DNA from: Nanohaloarchaea archaeon PL-Br10_U2g27
GTDB lineage: Archaea; Nanohalarchaeota; Nanosalinia; Nanosalinales; Nanosalinaceae
Direction: 5' to 3'
DNA length: 5,361 nucleotides
Assembly (NCBI GenBank): GCA_001564035.1
Contig: LKMX01000048.1
Location: 1 to 5,361 of the forward strand
In this document: one piece after another, positions 1 to 5,277 of the stretch
Position numbering within the stretch: the stretch's first letter is position 1
How the letters are laid out: each line of letters begins with the position of its first letter
Notes under the pieces: generated by a model
Databases searched by the model: none
Seen by the model: the letters and a program-made list of their open reading frames with translations, nothing else
What the model was told of the DNA's origin: nothing
Program-made: the position numbers and the translations under genes

Positions 1-323
1 ACTTCTTCTTGCTTATCTCGGATGTCGTGATCTTTTATGTGGTAGTGGTCTAGACCTATCTCTCCGACCGCTAAAATATCATTTTCTTTTATCTGTTGCT
101 TTACTTTTCCGATTTCCGAAAACTTATCGGTGCTGCAGGGATGAAGCCCCATACATAGGCCTAAACTCTCTGAAGTTTCCGCTACCTTTAACGCCGTAAT
201 GTTATCTTCTGGGCTGCATCCAGCTAATACTGCTAAATCCATCCGGTTTTCGATTTCTCTAATAACGTCTCTACGCGTTTCTTCAAAGTTTTCGAAGTGG
301 AGGTGGCAGTGAGAGTCTATCAT
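1..323 (-). CDS. tatD: TatD-family metal-dependent nuclease, 5' part only (runs off the window)
   Basis: This is the N-terminal 107 codons of a TatD-type hydrolase, a TIM-barrel enzyme of the amidohydrolase superfamily that acts as a metal-dependent DNase. The start is the ATG at 323-321. The product opens MIDSHCHLHFE, giving the family's HxH metal site at H5 and H7. It continues with GLHP at residues 59-62 and with VGEIGLDHYH at 86-95, where E88 is the expected metal-bridging glutamate. The later His and Asp ligands lie beyond the window edge, so completeness cannot be judged. Only 4 nt separate it from the stop of dcd, on the same strand, so the two are probably co-transcribed. I see no convincing Shine-Dalgarno site; the gene may be read by coupling from dcd. 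Family assignment is firm; the exact substrate (DNA, or another phosphoester) is family knowledge rather than something seen here. One AGGCCT lies at 157-162. Confidence 0.88.
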   Translation of the reverse strand, partial: MIDSHCHLHFENFEETRRDVIREIENRMDLAVLAGCSPEDNITALKVAETSESLGLCMGLHPCSTDKFSEIGKVKQQIKENDILAVGEIGLDHYHIKDHDIRDKQEE

Positions 324-327
324 TCTA

Positions 328-912
328 TCATCGTTTTTCTTTCTCTAATCTAGCCTCTGTGGCTCCACGCTGACCCATATACTTTGCATCAGTCTTTTCC
401 CCGTAAGGCCTATCTGCTTTAGACGTCATGTTTTCTACAGCCATTTGACAGATCCTGTCCTCAGGATATATGGTTATCGGAACGTTTCCAAGGTTCTGTA
501 TCTCTAAGGTTATCTGGCCTTCGAAACCTGCATCCACGAATCCTCCTGCAGCGTGCGGTATCAGGCCTAACCGCGCGTAAGAGGATCGGCCTTCTATTCT
601 TGCTACTTTATCAGAAGGTATTTTAACAGTTTCAAGCGTGGTACCGATCACGAATTCTCCAGGATGGATTACTACGCCTTCTTCTGCAGTCCTGGTCATT
701 TTTCTCTGTAGTTCCGTAAAAGAATCCATGTTTTTGGTGTCAATAGCCTTTAATTTACGTGTTTCAAGGAATCCGAACTCGTATCCGAGTCTTAAATCGA
801 TTGATGATGGACCTATCTGCAGATCGGGGTTGAATTCAGGGCCTTTCTCGGTGTATACAAGTTTTTCATCTTCAACAAGCTTGAGCAAATGTTTGTCAGA
901 AAGTATGCTCAT
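328..912 (-). CDS. dcd: dCTP deaminase, possibly the bifunctional dUMP-forming type
   Basis: A 194-residue member of the trimeric dCTP deaminase/dUTPase family, matching the family's usual length of about 190-200. It converts dCTP to dUTP, or in bifunctional forms directly to dUMP, feeding dTMP synthesis in the cytoplasm. Visible motifs are PSSIDLRLG (35-43), HPGEF (83-87), GRSSYARLG (108-116) with S111 and R114, H120, the catalytic-type glutamate E137 in ITLE, and the C-terminal nucleotide-binding stretch KYMGQRG (177-183). The overall pattern is closer to my recollection of the mycobacterial bifunctional enzyme than to E. coli Dcd. The loop reads HAAGGFVD, where I recall a conserved Thr after the His, so activity deserves a check. 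The frame stays open upstream to an ATG at 984, but that would overlap the divergent gene. The ATG at 912 gives the family-typical start MSILSDK and sits about 27 nt from a TATA-like element, fitting a leaderless mRNA. Confidence 0.92.
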   Translation of the reverse strand: MSILSDKHLLKLVEDEKLVYTEKGPEFNPDLQIGPSSIDLRLGYEFGFLETRKLKAIDTKNMDSFTELQRKMTRTAEEGVVIHPGEFVIGTTLETVKIPSDKVARIEGRSSYARLGLIPHAAGGFVDAGFEGQITLEIQNLGNVPITIYPEDRICQMAVENMTSKADRPYGEKTDAKYMGQRGATEARLEKEKR

Positions 913-963
913 GTACAGAAATTGACAAGTATCTCTTTTATTCATTGAACACAACCAAGATAC
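913..963. promoter_or_regulatory. Divergent promoter region with one central TATA-like element
   Basis: These 51 nt separate the divergent starts of dcd (912, minus) and the peptidase (964, plus). The only strongly AT-rich word is TTTTATT at 936-942 (AATAAAA on the other strand), almost exactly mid-way: its centre is 27 nt from the dcd start and 25 nt from the peptidase start. Archaeal TATA boxes sit about 25-30 nt before the transcription start, so both genes could be leaderless and share, or compete for, this element. Neither start has a GGAGGTGA-like site. The match to the archaeal TATA consensus is modest, so this is inference from position. Confidence 0.45.
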
Positions 964-2427
964 ATGAAGTGTAAAAATTCTCACAAAATCCTTATGGTTC
1001 TGATTTTAACCGGTTTAATGGCTTCCCTAGGGCATGCTGATGCAACTCATGAGATCGAGCATGACGAAGATAATCTGAGAGTAAATACTACCATGCAACT
1101 TGAATGTGATACAGAATGCCCTTTGAACTTATGGAACATGCAGTACACCTTACCGGACAACTCTGAAATTGAACGGATAGAGGACTCGATTGGAGAGATA
1201 GAAGACTACAGCGTGGAGAATAACGTGGTTCGCGCATCAACTAACTCTGGGCCTCCAAGAGACGAAGAATACGTAGAACTCCAATACACCATAAGAGATT
1301 CGTCAGAAGAAGTAGTAGAAGGCCTTGCAACATTTGACATATCATTTTCCGGCGTTGAAGACCAAAAAACCACAGGGATAGTTGAAAGCGACGACCTAAT
1401 ATCCGGATGGGCTGCACCAGGATTCGAAACGTCTTACACTGACGATATGCGCTTCTCTGGAGACGGACCAGCATCAATAAGATTAAATACTGGATCCGGC
1501 AACAGCACAGACTACTTCGAATCTTTCGGCCAAAATCCTGGGATTGACATGGATAAGGCCTATGAAATAGCTCTAGGTACTGTCGGCCACCAGCAGAGTT
1601 ACGAACGATTTCCTATAGTATTCTATTCGAGTTCAGACTACAGAACTGAGGTCTCAGAATGGAGTGCTGGAGAGTACGGAGGAGGCCTGATAAAAGTTAA
1701 GGATTCTGATGAAGTGAAGCCTGTCGTAGTCCATGAAACAGTACATGGTTTGAACCATGAACTCTTGGACTGGGATAGGACGGACAGTGCATGGTTTGAT
1801 GAAGGTGTTGCAACTCACGCGGAAGACTTGACAAGAGTAAGTCTCCAAGGCCATAACAGGACAGCAGACCTGTTCGGAGAAGAAGTAAGCTTCCAAGACA
1901 ACGGCTACATATACACATTACCCTCCAGAGGAGATAGAGACGAGTTGTGGGAATATTACCAGTCAGACGACAACCCTATGAAACACTGGTCTCCAACGGA
2001 TGGAAACAGAGACTTCGGATACGCATACTCAGAGCTAATAATCAAAAAATACGTTAAAGAAGGCGGAGAGATAAACGAGATATACAGCAAAGTAGAACCA
2101 GGAGAAGAAATACAAACGAATGAAGAAAAATGGAGCCTATACGAAGAACACCTCGACTTAAGGCCTTGCGAACGAGACAGCCGTGAAGAATTCGAAGACT
2201 GTCTGGACAGAATCAACAGTCATGAGTTTGAAGTCCAGGCGGCATCACCGGCAAACGAGACAGACCGGTTAGAGATTGAAAAAGTTGAAGTACCTGAAAG
2301 AGACAACTTTGAACATGAAACCATGATGGAAGAAACAGTGAAAGAACTCCAAATGCTTTGGCAAGAACTTCAAGTATTTTTACAGGCCTTCATCGAAAAC
2401 GTTGAGGAAATAGGTGAACAGATTTGA
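964..2427 (+). CDS. Secreted, highly acidic gluzincin-type zinc metallopeptidase (peptidase MA-like)
   Basis: A 487-residue exported protein. Residues 1-25 look like a Sec signal peptide: Lys-rich start, hydrophobic core ILMVLILTGLMASLG (9-23), likely cleavage after A25 or A27. There is no lipobox. Residues 30-130 look like a beta-rich domain of unknown function. The catalytic part carries HETVH (257-261, E258 as the general base) and, after exactly 18 intervening residues, E280 in WFDEGVATHAED. This is the HExxH-x18-E zinc site of gluzincins such as the M1 and peptidase-MA families. Y353 or Y355 in FGYAYSELI could be the transition-state Tyr. C48/C52 and C402/C413 could form disulfides. Residues 450-487 form an amphipathic, probably coiled-coil helix; no membrane anchor is seen. 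There are 108 Asp+Glu against 37 Lys+Arg, as expected for a protein in brine. Its stop overlaps the dedA-like start. Substrate unknown; a role in scavenging peptides or acting on host-cell surface proteins is speculation. Confidence 0.8.
   Translation: MKCKNSHKILMVLILTGLMASLGHADATHEIEHDEDNLRVNTTMQLECDTECPLNLWNMQYTLPDNSEIERIEDSIGEIEDYSVENNVVRASTNSGPPRDEEYVELQYTIRDSSEEVVEGLATFDISFSGVEDQKTTGIVESDDLISGWAAPGFETSYTDDMRFSGDGPASIRLNTGSGNSTDYFESFGQNPGIDMDKAYEIALGTVGHQQSYERFPIVFYSSSDYRTEVSEWSAGEYGGGLIKVKDSDEVKPVVVHETVHGLNHELLDWDRTDSAWFDEGVATHAEDLTRVSLQGHNRTADLFGEEVSFQDNGYIYTLPSRGDRDELWEYYQSDDNPMKHWSPTDGNRDFGYAYSELIIKKYVKEGGEINEIYSKVEPGEEIQTNEEKWSLYEEHLDLRPCERDSREEFEDCLDRINSHEFEVQAASPANETDRLEIEKVEVPERDNFEHETMMEETVKELQMLWQELQVFLQAFIENVEEIGEQI
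2412..2417 (+). promoter_or_regulatory. Shine-Dalgarno site that decides the TTG start of the DedA-like gene
   Basis: AGGTGA inside the end of the peptidase gene matches six bases of the full archaeal/bacterial site GGAGGTGA. Six nucleotides separate it from the TTG at 2424, which is ideal spacing. The next in-frame ATG (2436) would leave 18 nt, which is too far. It is the only clear Shine-Dalgarno site I found in the window, fitting an internal operon gene, while the first genes of units look leaderless. Confidence 0.6.
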
Positions 2428-3065
2428 TCGAACATATGGTAGAGAATATTGAGGTCTACGGGCCTTTAGCAGTAGTAATGTGGATGTTCCTAGAAGAATT
2501 CATACCTGTCCCTTCCGCTGTAGCACCTATGGCCGCAGGATTCGTGCTTATCCCTGCAAATGAGCCGTTACAGGCCTTCATAATGGTTTTCCTGTTTATT
2601 GCGGTTGTAGGTTCTGCTGCATCGGTTTTAAGCTCTTATCTTCTCTACAGCATCGGTTTTTACGGGGGTAAACCTGTTTTAGAGAGAATAGGTAAGTATT
2701 TCCGTGTTTCGTGGCCTCAAATTAAGGCTTTCGAGACCCACTTCACATCAGGAAGAGAACATTTGTATCTGGCGCTGTTCAGAGCAGTTCCTCTGATCCC
2801 ATTATCCGTCATATCAGCTTCTGCAGGCTTCTTCAGGATAGACTGGAAGACCTATGGTGTCTGGAGCTTCATAGGAATGATTCCCAGAAATCTATCTCTA
2901 GGAATGATAGGCTGGTATCTCAGAGACGATTTTGTATCAGCCGCGTTACTGATCGGCAAGCTATCCACAGCAGCATTCATAGTTTTAGCCACAGCAGCTT
3001 TCGTCTACTTTTTCCACAACAGAAAGGCCTTCGCAGAAAGAAGCAAGCAAATGCTCACCGGCTAA
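2424..3065 (+). CDS. DedA-family (SNARE-associated / VTT domain) integral membrane protein
   Basis: A 213-residue polytopic membrane protein of the DedA family, whose members act in lipid translocation and envelope homeostasis (for example undecaprenyl-phosphate or phospholipid flipping in bacteria). The family signature is visible. EEFIPVPS (24-31) precedes a probable re-entrant hydrophobic stretch AVAPMAAGFVLI (32-43). A membrane segment spans about 51-78. FRAVPLIPLS (119-128) carries the conserved Arg, followed by SAGFFRIDW (133-141), a segment about 143-165 with R155, and a last helix about 172-197. The C-terminus is short and basic. The start is TTG, overlapping the peptidase stop in a TTGA junction and preceded by a well-placed Shine-Dalgarno site, so translation is likely coupled to the peptidase. 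What lipid carrier an archaeal member would move is not known from sequence; archaeal dolichyl-phosphate is a guess. Length is normal for the family. Confidence 0.88.
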   Translation: MIEHMVENIEVYGPLAVVMWMFLEEFIPVPSAVAPMAAGFVLIPANEPLQAFIMVFLFIAVVGSAASVLSSYLLYSIGFYGGKPVLERIGKYFRVSWPQIKAFETHFTSGREHLYLALFRAVPLIPLSVISASAGFFRIDWKTYGVWSFIGMIPRNLSLGMIGWYLRDDFVSAALLIGKLSTAAFIVLATAAFVYFFHNRKAFAERSKQMLTG

Positions 3066-3099
3066 AACTTCAAATAACTTCATTATCAAAAAATACGAC

Positions 3100-3636
3100 G
3101 TGACATCCCAATTAAAAGATCTGATTCAGAACTACCTTGAATTCTATTCTCAGACTCAAGGCCTGCTACCGAGCTTTCTAGAAAAATACAGGATTGAATA
3201 CGCTGAAAAAGGATTTTTAGGGCAGAAAGAGCTCTACGAACTGGCTTACGAATCCTCAACGCGCAGCGCACACCACGTGAAAAGAAATCCGGAGAAAAGA
3301 TGTAGAGAAGTAACATCAAACCTAGACAAAGTTGAAGGAGACTTCTCACAGATAGCGCTTCTCACAGCGCTCAAAGGCTTCAAAGCACCCACAGCATCAG
3401 TAATTCTGACGGTCAAAAACCCTGACAGACACGCTGTCGTCGACACACGGGTATGGGCATCACTTGAAAGACTTAACTATGTTGAAGGCAGGAGAGAAAG
3501 TTTCGGCCCCGAACACTACGTAAAAATGATCCAACCTATCCGAAAGATCTCAGAAAAAACAGGTTACACGCCGGAAAAAGTAGGTTACGCGCTTTTTGCC
3601 TACGACGTCGACAAAAGAGAGGGAACACTACACTAA
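3100..3636 (+). CDS. Small protein resembling the HhH-GPD DNA glycosylase core
   Basis: A 178-residue, mostly helical, soluble protein starting with GTG at 3100; no ATG lies in a usable place. I do not recognise a named family. Residues 91-119 read like the helix-hairpin-helix plus Gly-Pro-Asp loop of endonuclease III/MutY enzymes: LKGFKAPTAS stands where EndoIII has LPGVGRKTAN, and VVDTRVW (113-119) where it has AVDTHIF. D115 therefore fits the catalytic Asp, while the EndoIII Schiff-base Lys position is occupied by P97. There is no C-terminal four-cysteine iron-sulfur cluster; the only Cys is C68. It may be a monofunctional base-excision glycosylase, a DNA-binding relative without activity, or an unrelated helical protein. 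It lies 34 nt after the DedA-like gene; CAAATAAC about 25 nt upstream could serve as its own TATA element. Its 3' end overlaps the convergent NDH-2 gene by 9 nt. The hairpin assignment rests on pattern matching by eye. Confidence 0.5.
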   Translation: MTSQLKDLIQNYLEFYSQTQGLLPSFLEKYRIEYAEKGFLGQKELYELAYESSTRSAHHVKRNPEKRCREVTSNLDKVEGDFSQIALLTALKGFKAPTASVILTVKNPDRHAVVDTRVWASLERLNYVEGRRESFGPEHYVKMIQPIRKISEKTGYTPEKVGYALFAYDVDKREGTLH

Positions 3637-4659
3637 GTTTTCCAATAAAAACTTCTCTTTACGCAAATTCAGCATGTAGGCCTTACGTATCAAATCCTTG
3701 CCGTACCTAAACAAAAAATTTCGGTAGGCCTGATCCCCTTTGACAAACATGCCTGTACGGCCCAGAGAAATCATGAAAAAAGGTTCTGCCTCTCCAAGCA
3801 TCTTCAACTCCTTAAATCCTTCTCTAGAAATATTCTCTGCAACCAGCTCTGCCTCTTCTAAAGATCGATGCGCAGAAACAGGTTTAAAATCATTACACGC
3901 CCCTATGCCGAAAATATTATCGTATTCTACAGAACATAGGCCTCTATTGACCTCAAGGCCTTTATTGCCGAAAGACTCTCGTACCACCTCAACTGGCTGT
4001 ACGCCTCCACACCAAATCACCCTATCAAAATTTTTAGTAACGCCTTCAAAAGATACAGAACCGTCCTCGGTCACCTCCGCCTCTTTACCTCCAGAAAACC
4101 CTATACCATACTCATTCAGGTAGTCTAAAACCTTCACAGAAATATCCTCAGAGAAGTCCTGTAGAGGCCTAGTCTCCAAATCAAATATGTGAACCTCTAA
4201 ACCTTTTGCCTCAAGCTCAGCAGCATACTCAACTCCTGTATAACCCCCACCAATTACAGCCACGGAACCGTCAAAGTTAGCGAGTTTAAACGCTTCATCA
4301 ATGCTGTAAGGAACCAAGACATCGTTGTTACCTACATCTATTCGCGGTGAACTTCCTAAAGCCAGTACAAGATAATCATACTCAAACTCGTCGTCTCCAA
4401 CCTCTACTACATCTTCCTGAGGCCTGAAACCTGTTATCTCTGCCTCAAACGTCCGAATACTAGTGCCTGAAAAAAGATCCTCCACATCGACAATCAAGTC
4501 AGCTTTACTCACCCTGCCTCGAACCAAATCAATTAGGCCTGGGGTATAAACATGCTTAAGGTCTTCATCCAGTATCTCGACATCAAAACCTTTCCTATGC
4601 AGATCGATTGCCGCCCTAATCCCTCCAAAACCTGCTCCAGCAACCAAGACCTTTTCCAT
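3628..4659 (-). CDS. NDH-2-like FAD-dependent pyridine nucleotide oxidoreductase
   Basis: A 343-residue two-dinucleotide-binding-domain flavoprotein, most like type II NADH:quinone dehydrogenases. Residues 3-30 form the FAD Rossmann fold with GAGFGG at 8-13 and an acidic strand end near D31-E32. VLALGSSP (98-105) is the usual ATG-like loop. Residues 133-160 form the NAD(P)H fold with GGGYTG at 137-142, E144, and D160 closing the second strand, which favours NADH over NADPH. IWCGGVQP (215-222) is the third conserved block. The late FAD-contacting block reads IFGIGACND (249-257), where the family normally has GD; the Asp is replaced by A254. No cysteine pair typical of sulfide:quinone oxidoreductases is present. 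Typical NDH-2 enzymes exceed 400 residues, so the C-terminal membrane-binding part is short, but a basic amphipathic tail (about 318-337) could bind lipid. It starts 2 nt after the winged-helix gene, as one operon. Physiological acceptor unknown. Confidence 0.8.
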   Translation of the reverse strand: MEKVLVAGAGFGGIRAAIDLHRKGFDVEILDEDLKHVYTPGLIDLVRGRVSKADLIVDVEDLFSGTSIRTFEAEITGFRPQEDVVEVGDDEFEYDYLVLALGSSPRIDVGNNDVLVPYSIDEAFKLANFDGSVAVIGGGYTGVEYAAELEAKGLEVHIFDLETRPLQDFSEDISVKVLDYLNEYGIGFSGGKEAEVTEDGSVSFEGVTKNFDRVIWCGGVQPVEVVRESFGNKGLEVNRGLCSVEYDNIFGIGACNDFKPVSAHRSLEEAELVAENISREGFKELKMLGEAEPFFMISLGRTGMFVKGDQAYRNFLFRYGKDLIRKAYMLNLRKEKFLLENLV

Positions 4660-4661
4660 AA

Positions 4662-5177
4662 CTAATCAACGGAATTAAAACCGTTCTGCACGTGCTTAAA
4701 CACAGGTTTTTTACCATCGTACTCCTCCGAAAGCTCATGGAACAAGCCCTCAAAATTAGCGGGTACGCGGTGCTCAACAGCCCGTCCCAGACCTAAGAAA
4801 AAGTCATGGACAAGCATTTCAGAGATCGTAGAAGCCTCTTCAGAGCCTAAATAGGAGTTACAGTAGTTCTCAAGGAAAGTACCAAAATTCACAGGCACAT
4901 CAGGCCTAAAACCGGTCTCAGCCTCCCAAAGACTAGACCAGGCCTCAACAAAATAAGAATAATTCACGTCATAAAGCTGAGGATCAGTATTATCAACTCT
5001 ATAAACAAAACCGGATTTTTCCAAAACAGCTATAATTTCGGAGGCCTCATTCTCATCAATGCCTGCCTTCAAATTCAACTGAGCTGCGTAAGTTCCGCCG
5101 TCACTCAAATGAATACTTCTCAAAACTTGATACGGGACAGGCCTTTCCAAAACATTATCTTCAGTATATTCAACCAT
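4662..5177 (-). CDS. Winged-helix-like putative transcriptional regulator
   Basis: A 171-residue acidic soluble protein (29 Asp+Glu, 11 Lys+Arg) of no family I can name. Residues 12-70 have the shape of a winged helix-turn-helix: helix PYQVLRSIHL (15-24), helix TYAAQLNLKAGI (29-40), a longer helix DENEASEIIAVLEKSGFV (41-58), then a turn and wing-like strands YRVDNTDPQLYDVN (59-72). The order small helix, helix, recognition-type helix ending in LEKSGFV, then wing is typical of MarR/ArsR-like archaeal regulators. Residues 73-150 are predicted helical and may form a dimer or ligand domain; Cys is present only at C106. The start ATG at 5177 lies about 30 nt from a TATA-like word on its strand and lacks a Shine-Dalgarno site. 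It is followed after 2 nt by the NDH-2-like gene, so a role in controlling that redox enzyme or itself is plausible but unproven. Confidence 0.5.
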   Translation of the reverse strand: MVEYTEDNVLERPVPYQVLRSIHLSDGGTYAAQLNLKAGIDENEASEIIAVLEKSGFVYRVDNTDPQLYDVNYSYFVEAWSSLWEAETGFRPDVPVNFGTFLENYCNSYLGSEEASTISEMLVHDFFLGLGRAVEHRVPANFEGLFHELSEEYDGKKPVFKHVQNGFNSVD

Positions 5178-5277
5178 AAAAACTCATTTATGTTTCCCGG
5201 CTTAATAATTTACCGAAAAAACCAATGTTTCCTGTGAGGAAAAAGTTATTGAAAGCTCCATGCGTAAAATATTTTCT
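5178..5277. promoter_or_regulatory. Divergent intergenic region between the winged-helix operon and the PEBP gene
   Basis: One hundred non-coding bases between two divergent starts. The minus-side TATA-like word is at 5203-5212. On the plus side, GTTATTGAA at 5245-5253 is centred about 29 nt before the ATG at 5278 and could be the weak TATA element of the PEBP gene. GAGGA at 5236-5240 is too far from either plus-strand ATG to act as a ribosome binding site. A winged-helix protein binding here could control both directions, but I see no clear inverted repeat to serve as operator. Confidence 0.4.
5203..5212 (-). promoter_or_regulatory. TATA-like element of the winged-helix / NDH-2 operon
   Basis: Read on the minus strand this is TAAATTATTA, centred about 30 nt before the ATG at 5177. 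That is the position expected for a TATA box of a leaderless archaeal transcript. The downstream stretch to the ATG holds no Shine-Dalgarno match. It belongs to the 100-nt divergent region 5178-5277 shared with the PEBP gene. The assignment rests on base composition and position only. Confidence 0.45.

Larger units (their letters stand above)
157..5144. repeat. Dispersed palindromic hexamer AGGCCT, 22 copies
   Basis: Exact AGGCCT begins at 157, 406, 563, 1320, 1556, 1683, 2161, 2384, 2572, 3025, 3159, 3678, 3726, 3938, 3956, 4165, 4420, 4535, 4902, 4940, 5042 and 5139. With even base use about 1.3 copies would be expected in this length, and somewhat fewer at the local GC. All copies lie in coding sequence, in all three codon phases: for example E-G-L at 1320, K-A-Y at 1556 and R-P at 2161. 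A protein motif therefore cannot explain them. Flanking bases vary, so the repeated unit is the hexamer itself. Of about 34 GGCC words I found, 22 are AGGCCT; the other palindromic extensions (TGGCCA, CGGCCG, GGGCCC) are absent. The function is unknown. Confidence 0.9.

Noticed and set aside
913..984. N-terminal extension of the dcd frame to an ATG at 984
   Set aside because: It would overlap the start of the divergent peptidase gene, cover the only promoter space, and add 24 residues absent from the family; the ATG at 912 gives the family-typical N-terminus.
1241..1918. Minus-strand open frames of 73-80 codons inside the peptidase gene
   Set aside because: They lie antisense to the peptidase coding sequence, have compositions typical of shadow frames, and show no recognisable domains.
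2436..3065. ATG at 2436 as the start of the DedA-like gene
   Set aside because: The Shine-Dalgarno site at 2412-2417 is 6 nt from the TTG at 2424 but 18 nt from this ATG, and TTG overlaps the upstream stop as in coupled operons.
3635..3654. Inverted repeat AAGTTTT / AAAACTT as a transcription terminator
   Set aside because: The 7-bp stem has only one G-C pair, lies inside the coding end of the convergent gene, and is not followed by a long T run; archaeal terminators rarely use hairpins.
3740..4123. 127-codon open frame on the plus strand inside the NDH-2-like gene
   Set aside because: It lies wholly antisense to a gene with clear dinucleotide-binding motifs, is Pro/Ser/Thr-rich as shadow frames often are, and has no promoter or ribosome binding site.
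3628..4659. Sulfide:quinone oxidoreductase identity for the flavoprotein
   Set aside because: The catalytic cysteine pair expected in that family is not seen; the only cysteines are C217, C242 and C255.
157..5144. AGGCCT copies as a CRISPR array, integron or uptake-cassette repeat
   Set aside because: Copies are only 6 bp, irregularly spaced (18-757 nt), embedded in ordinary genes and without conserved flanks.
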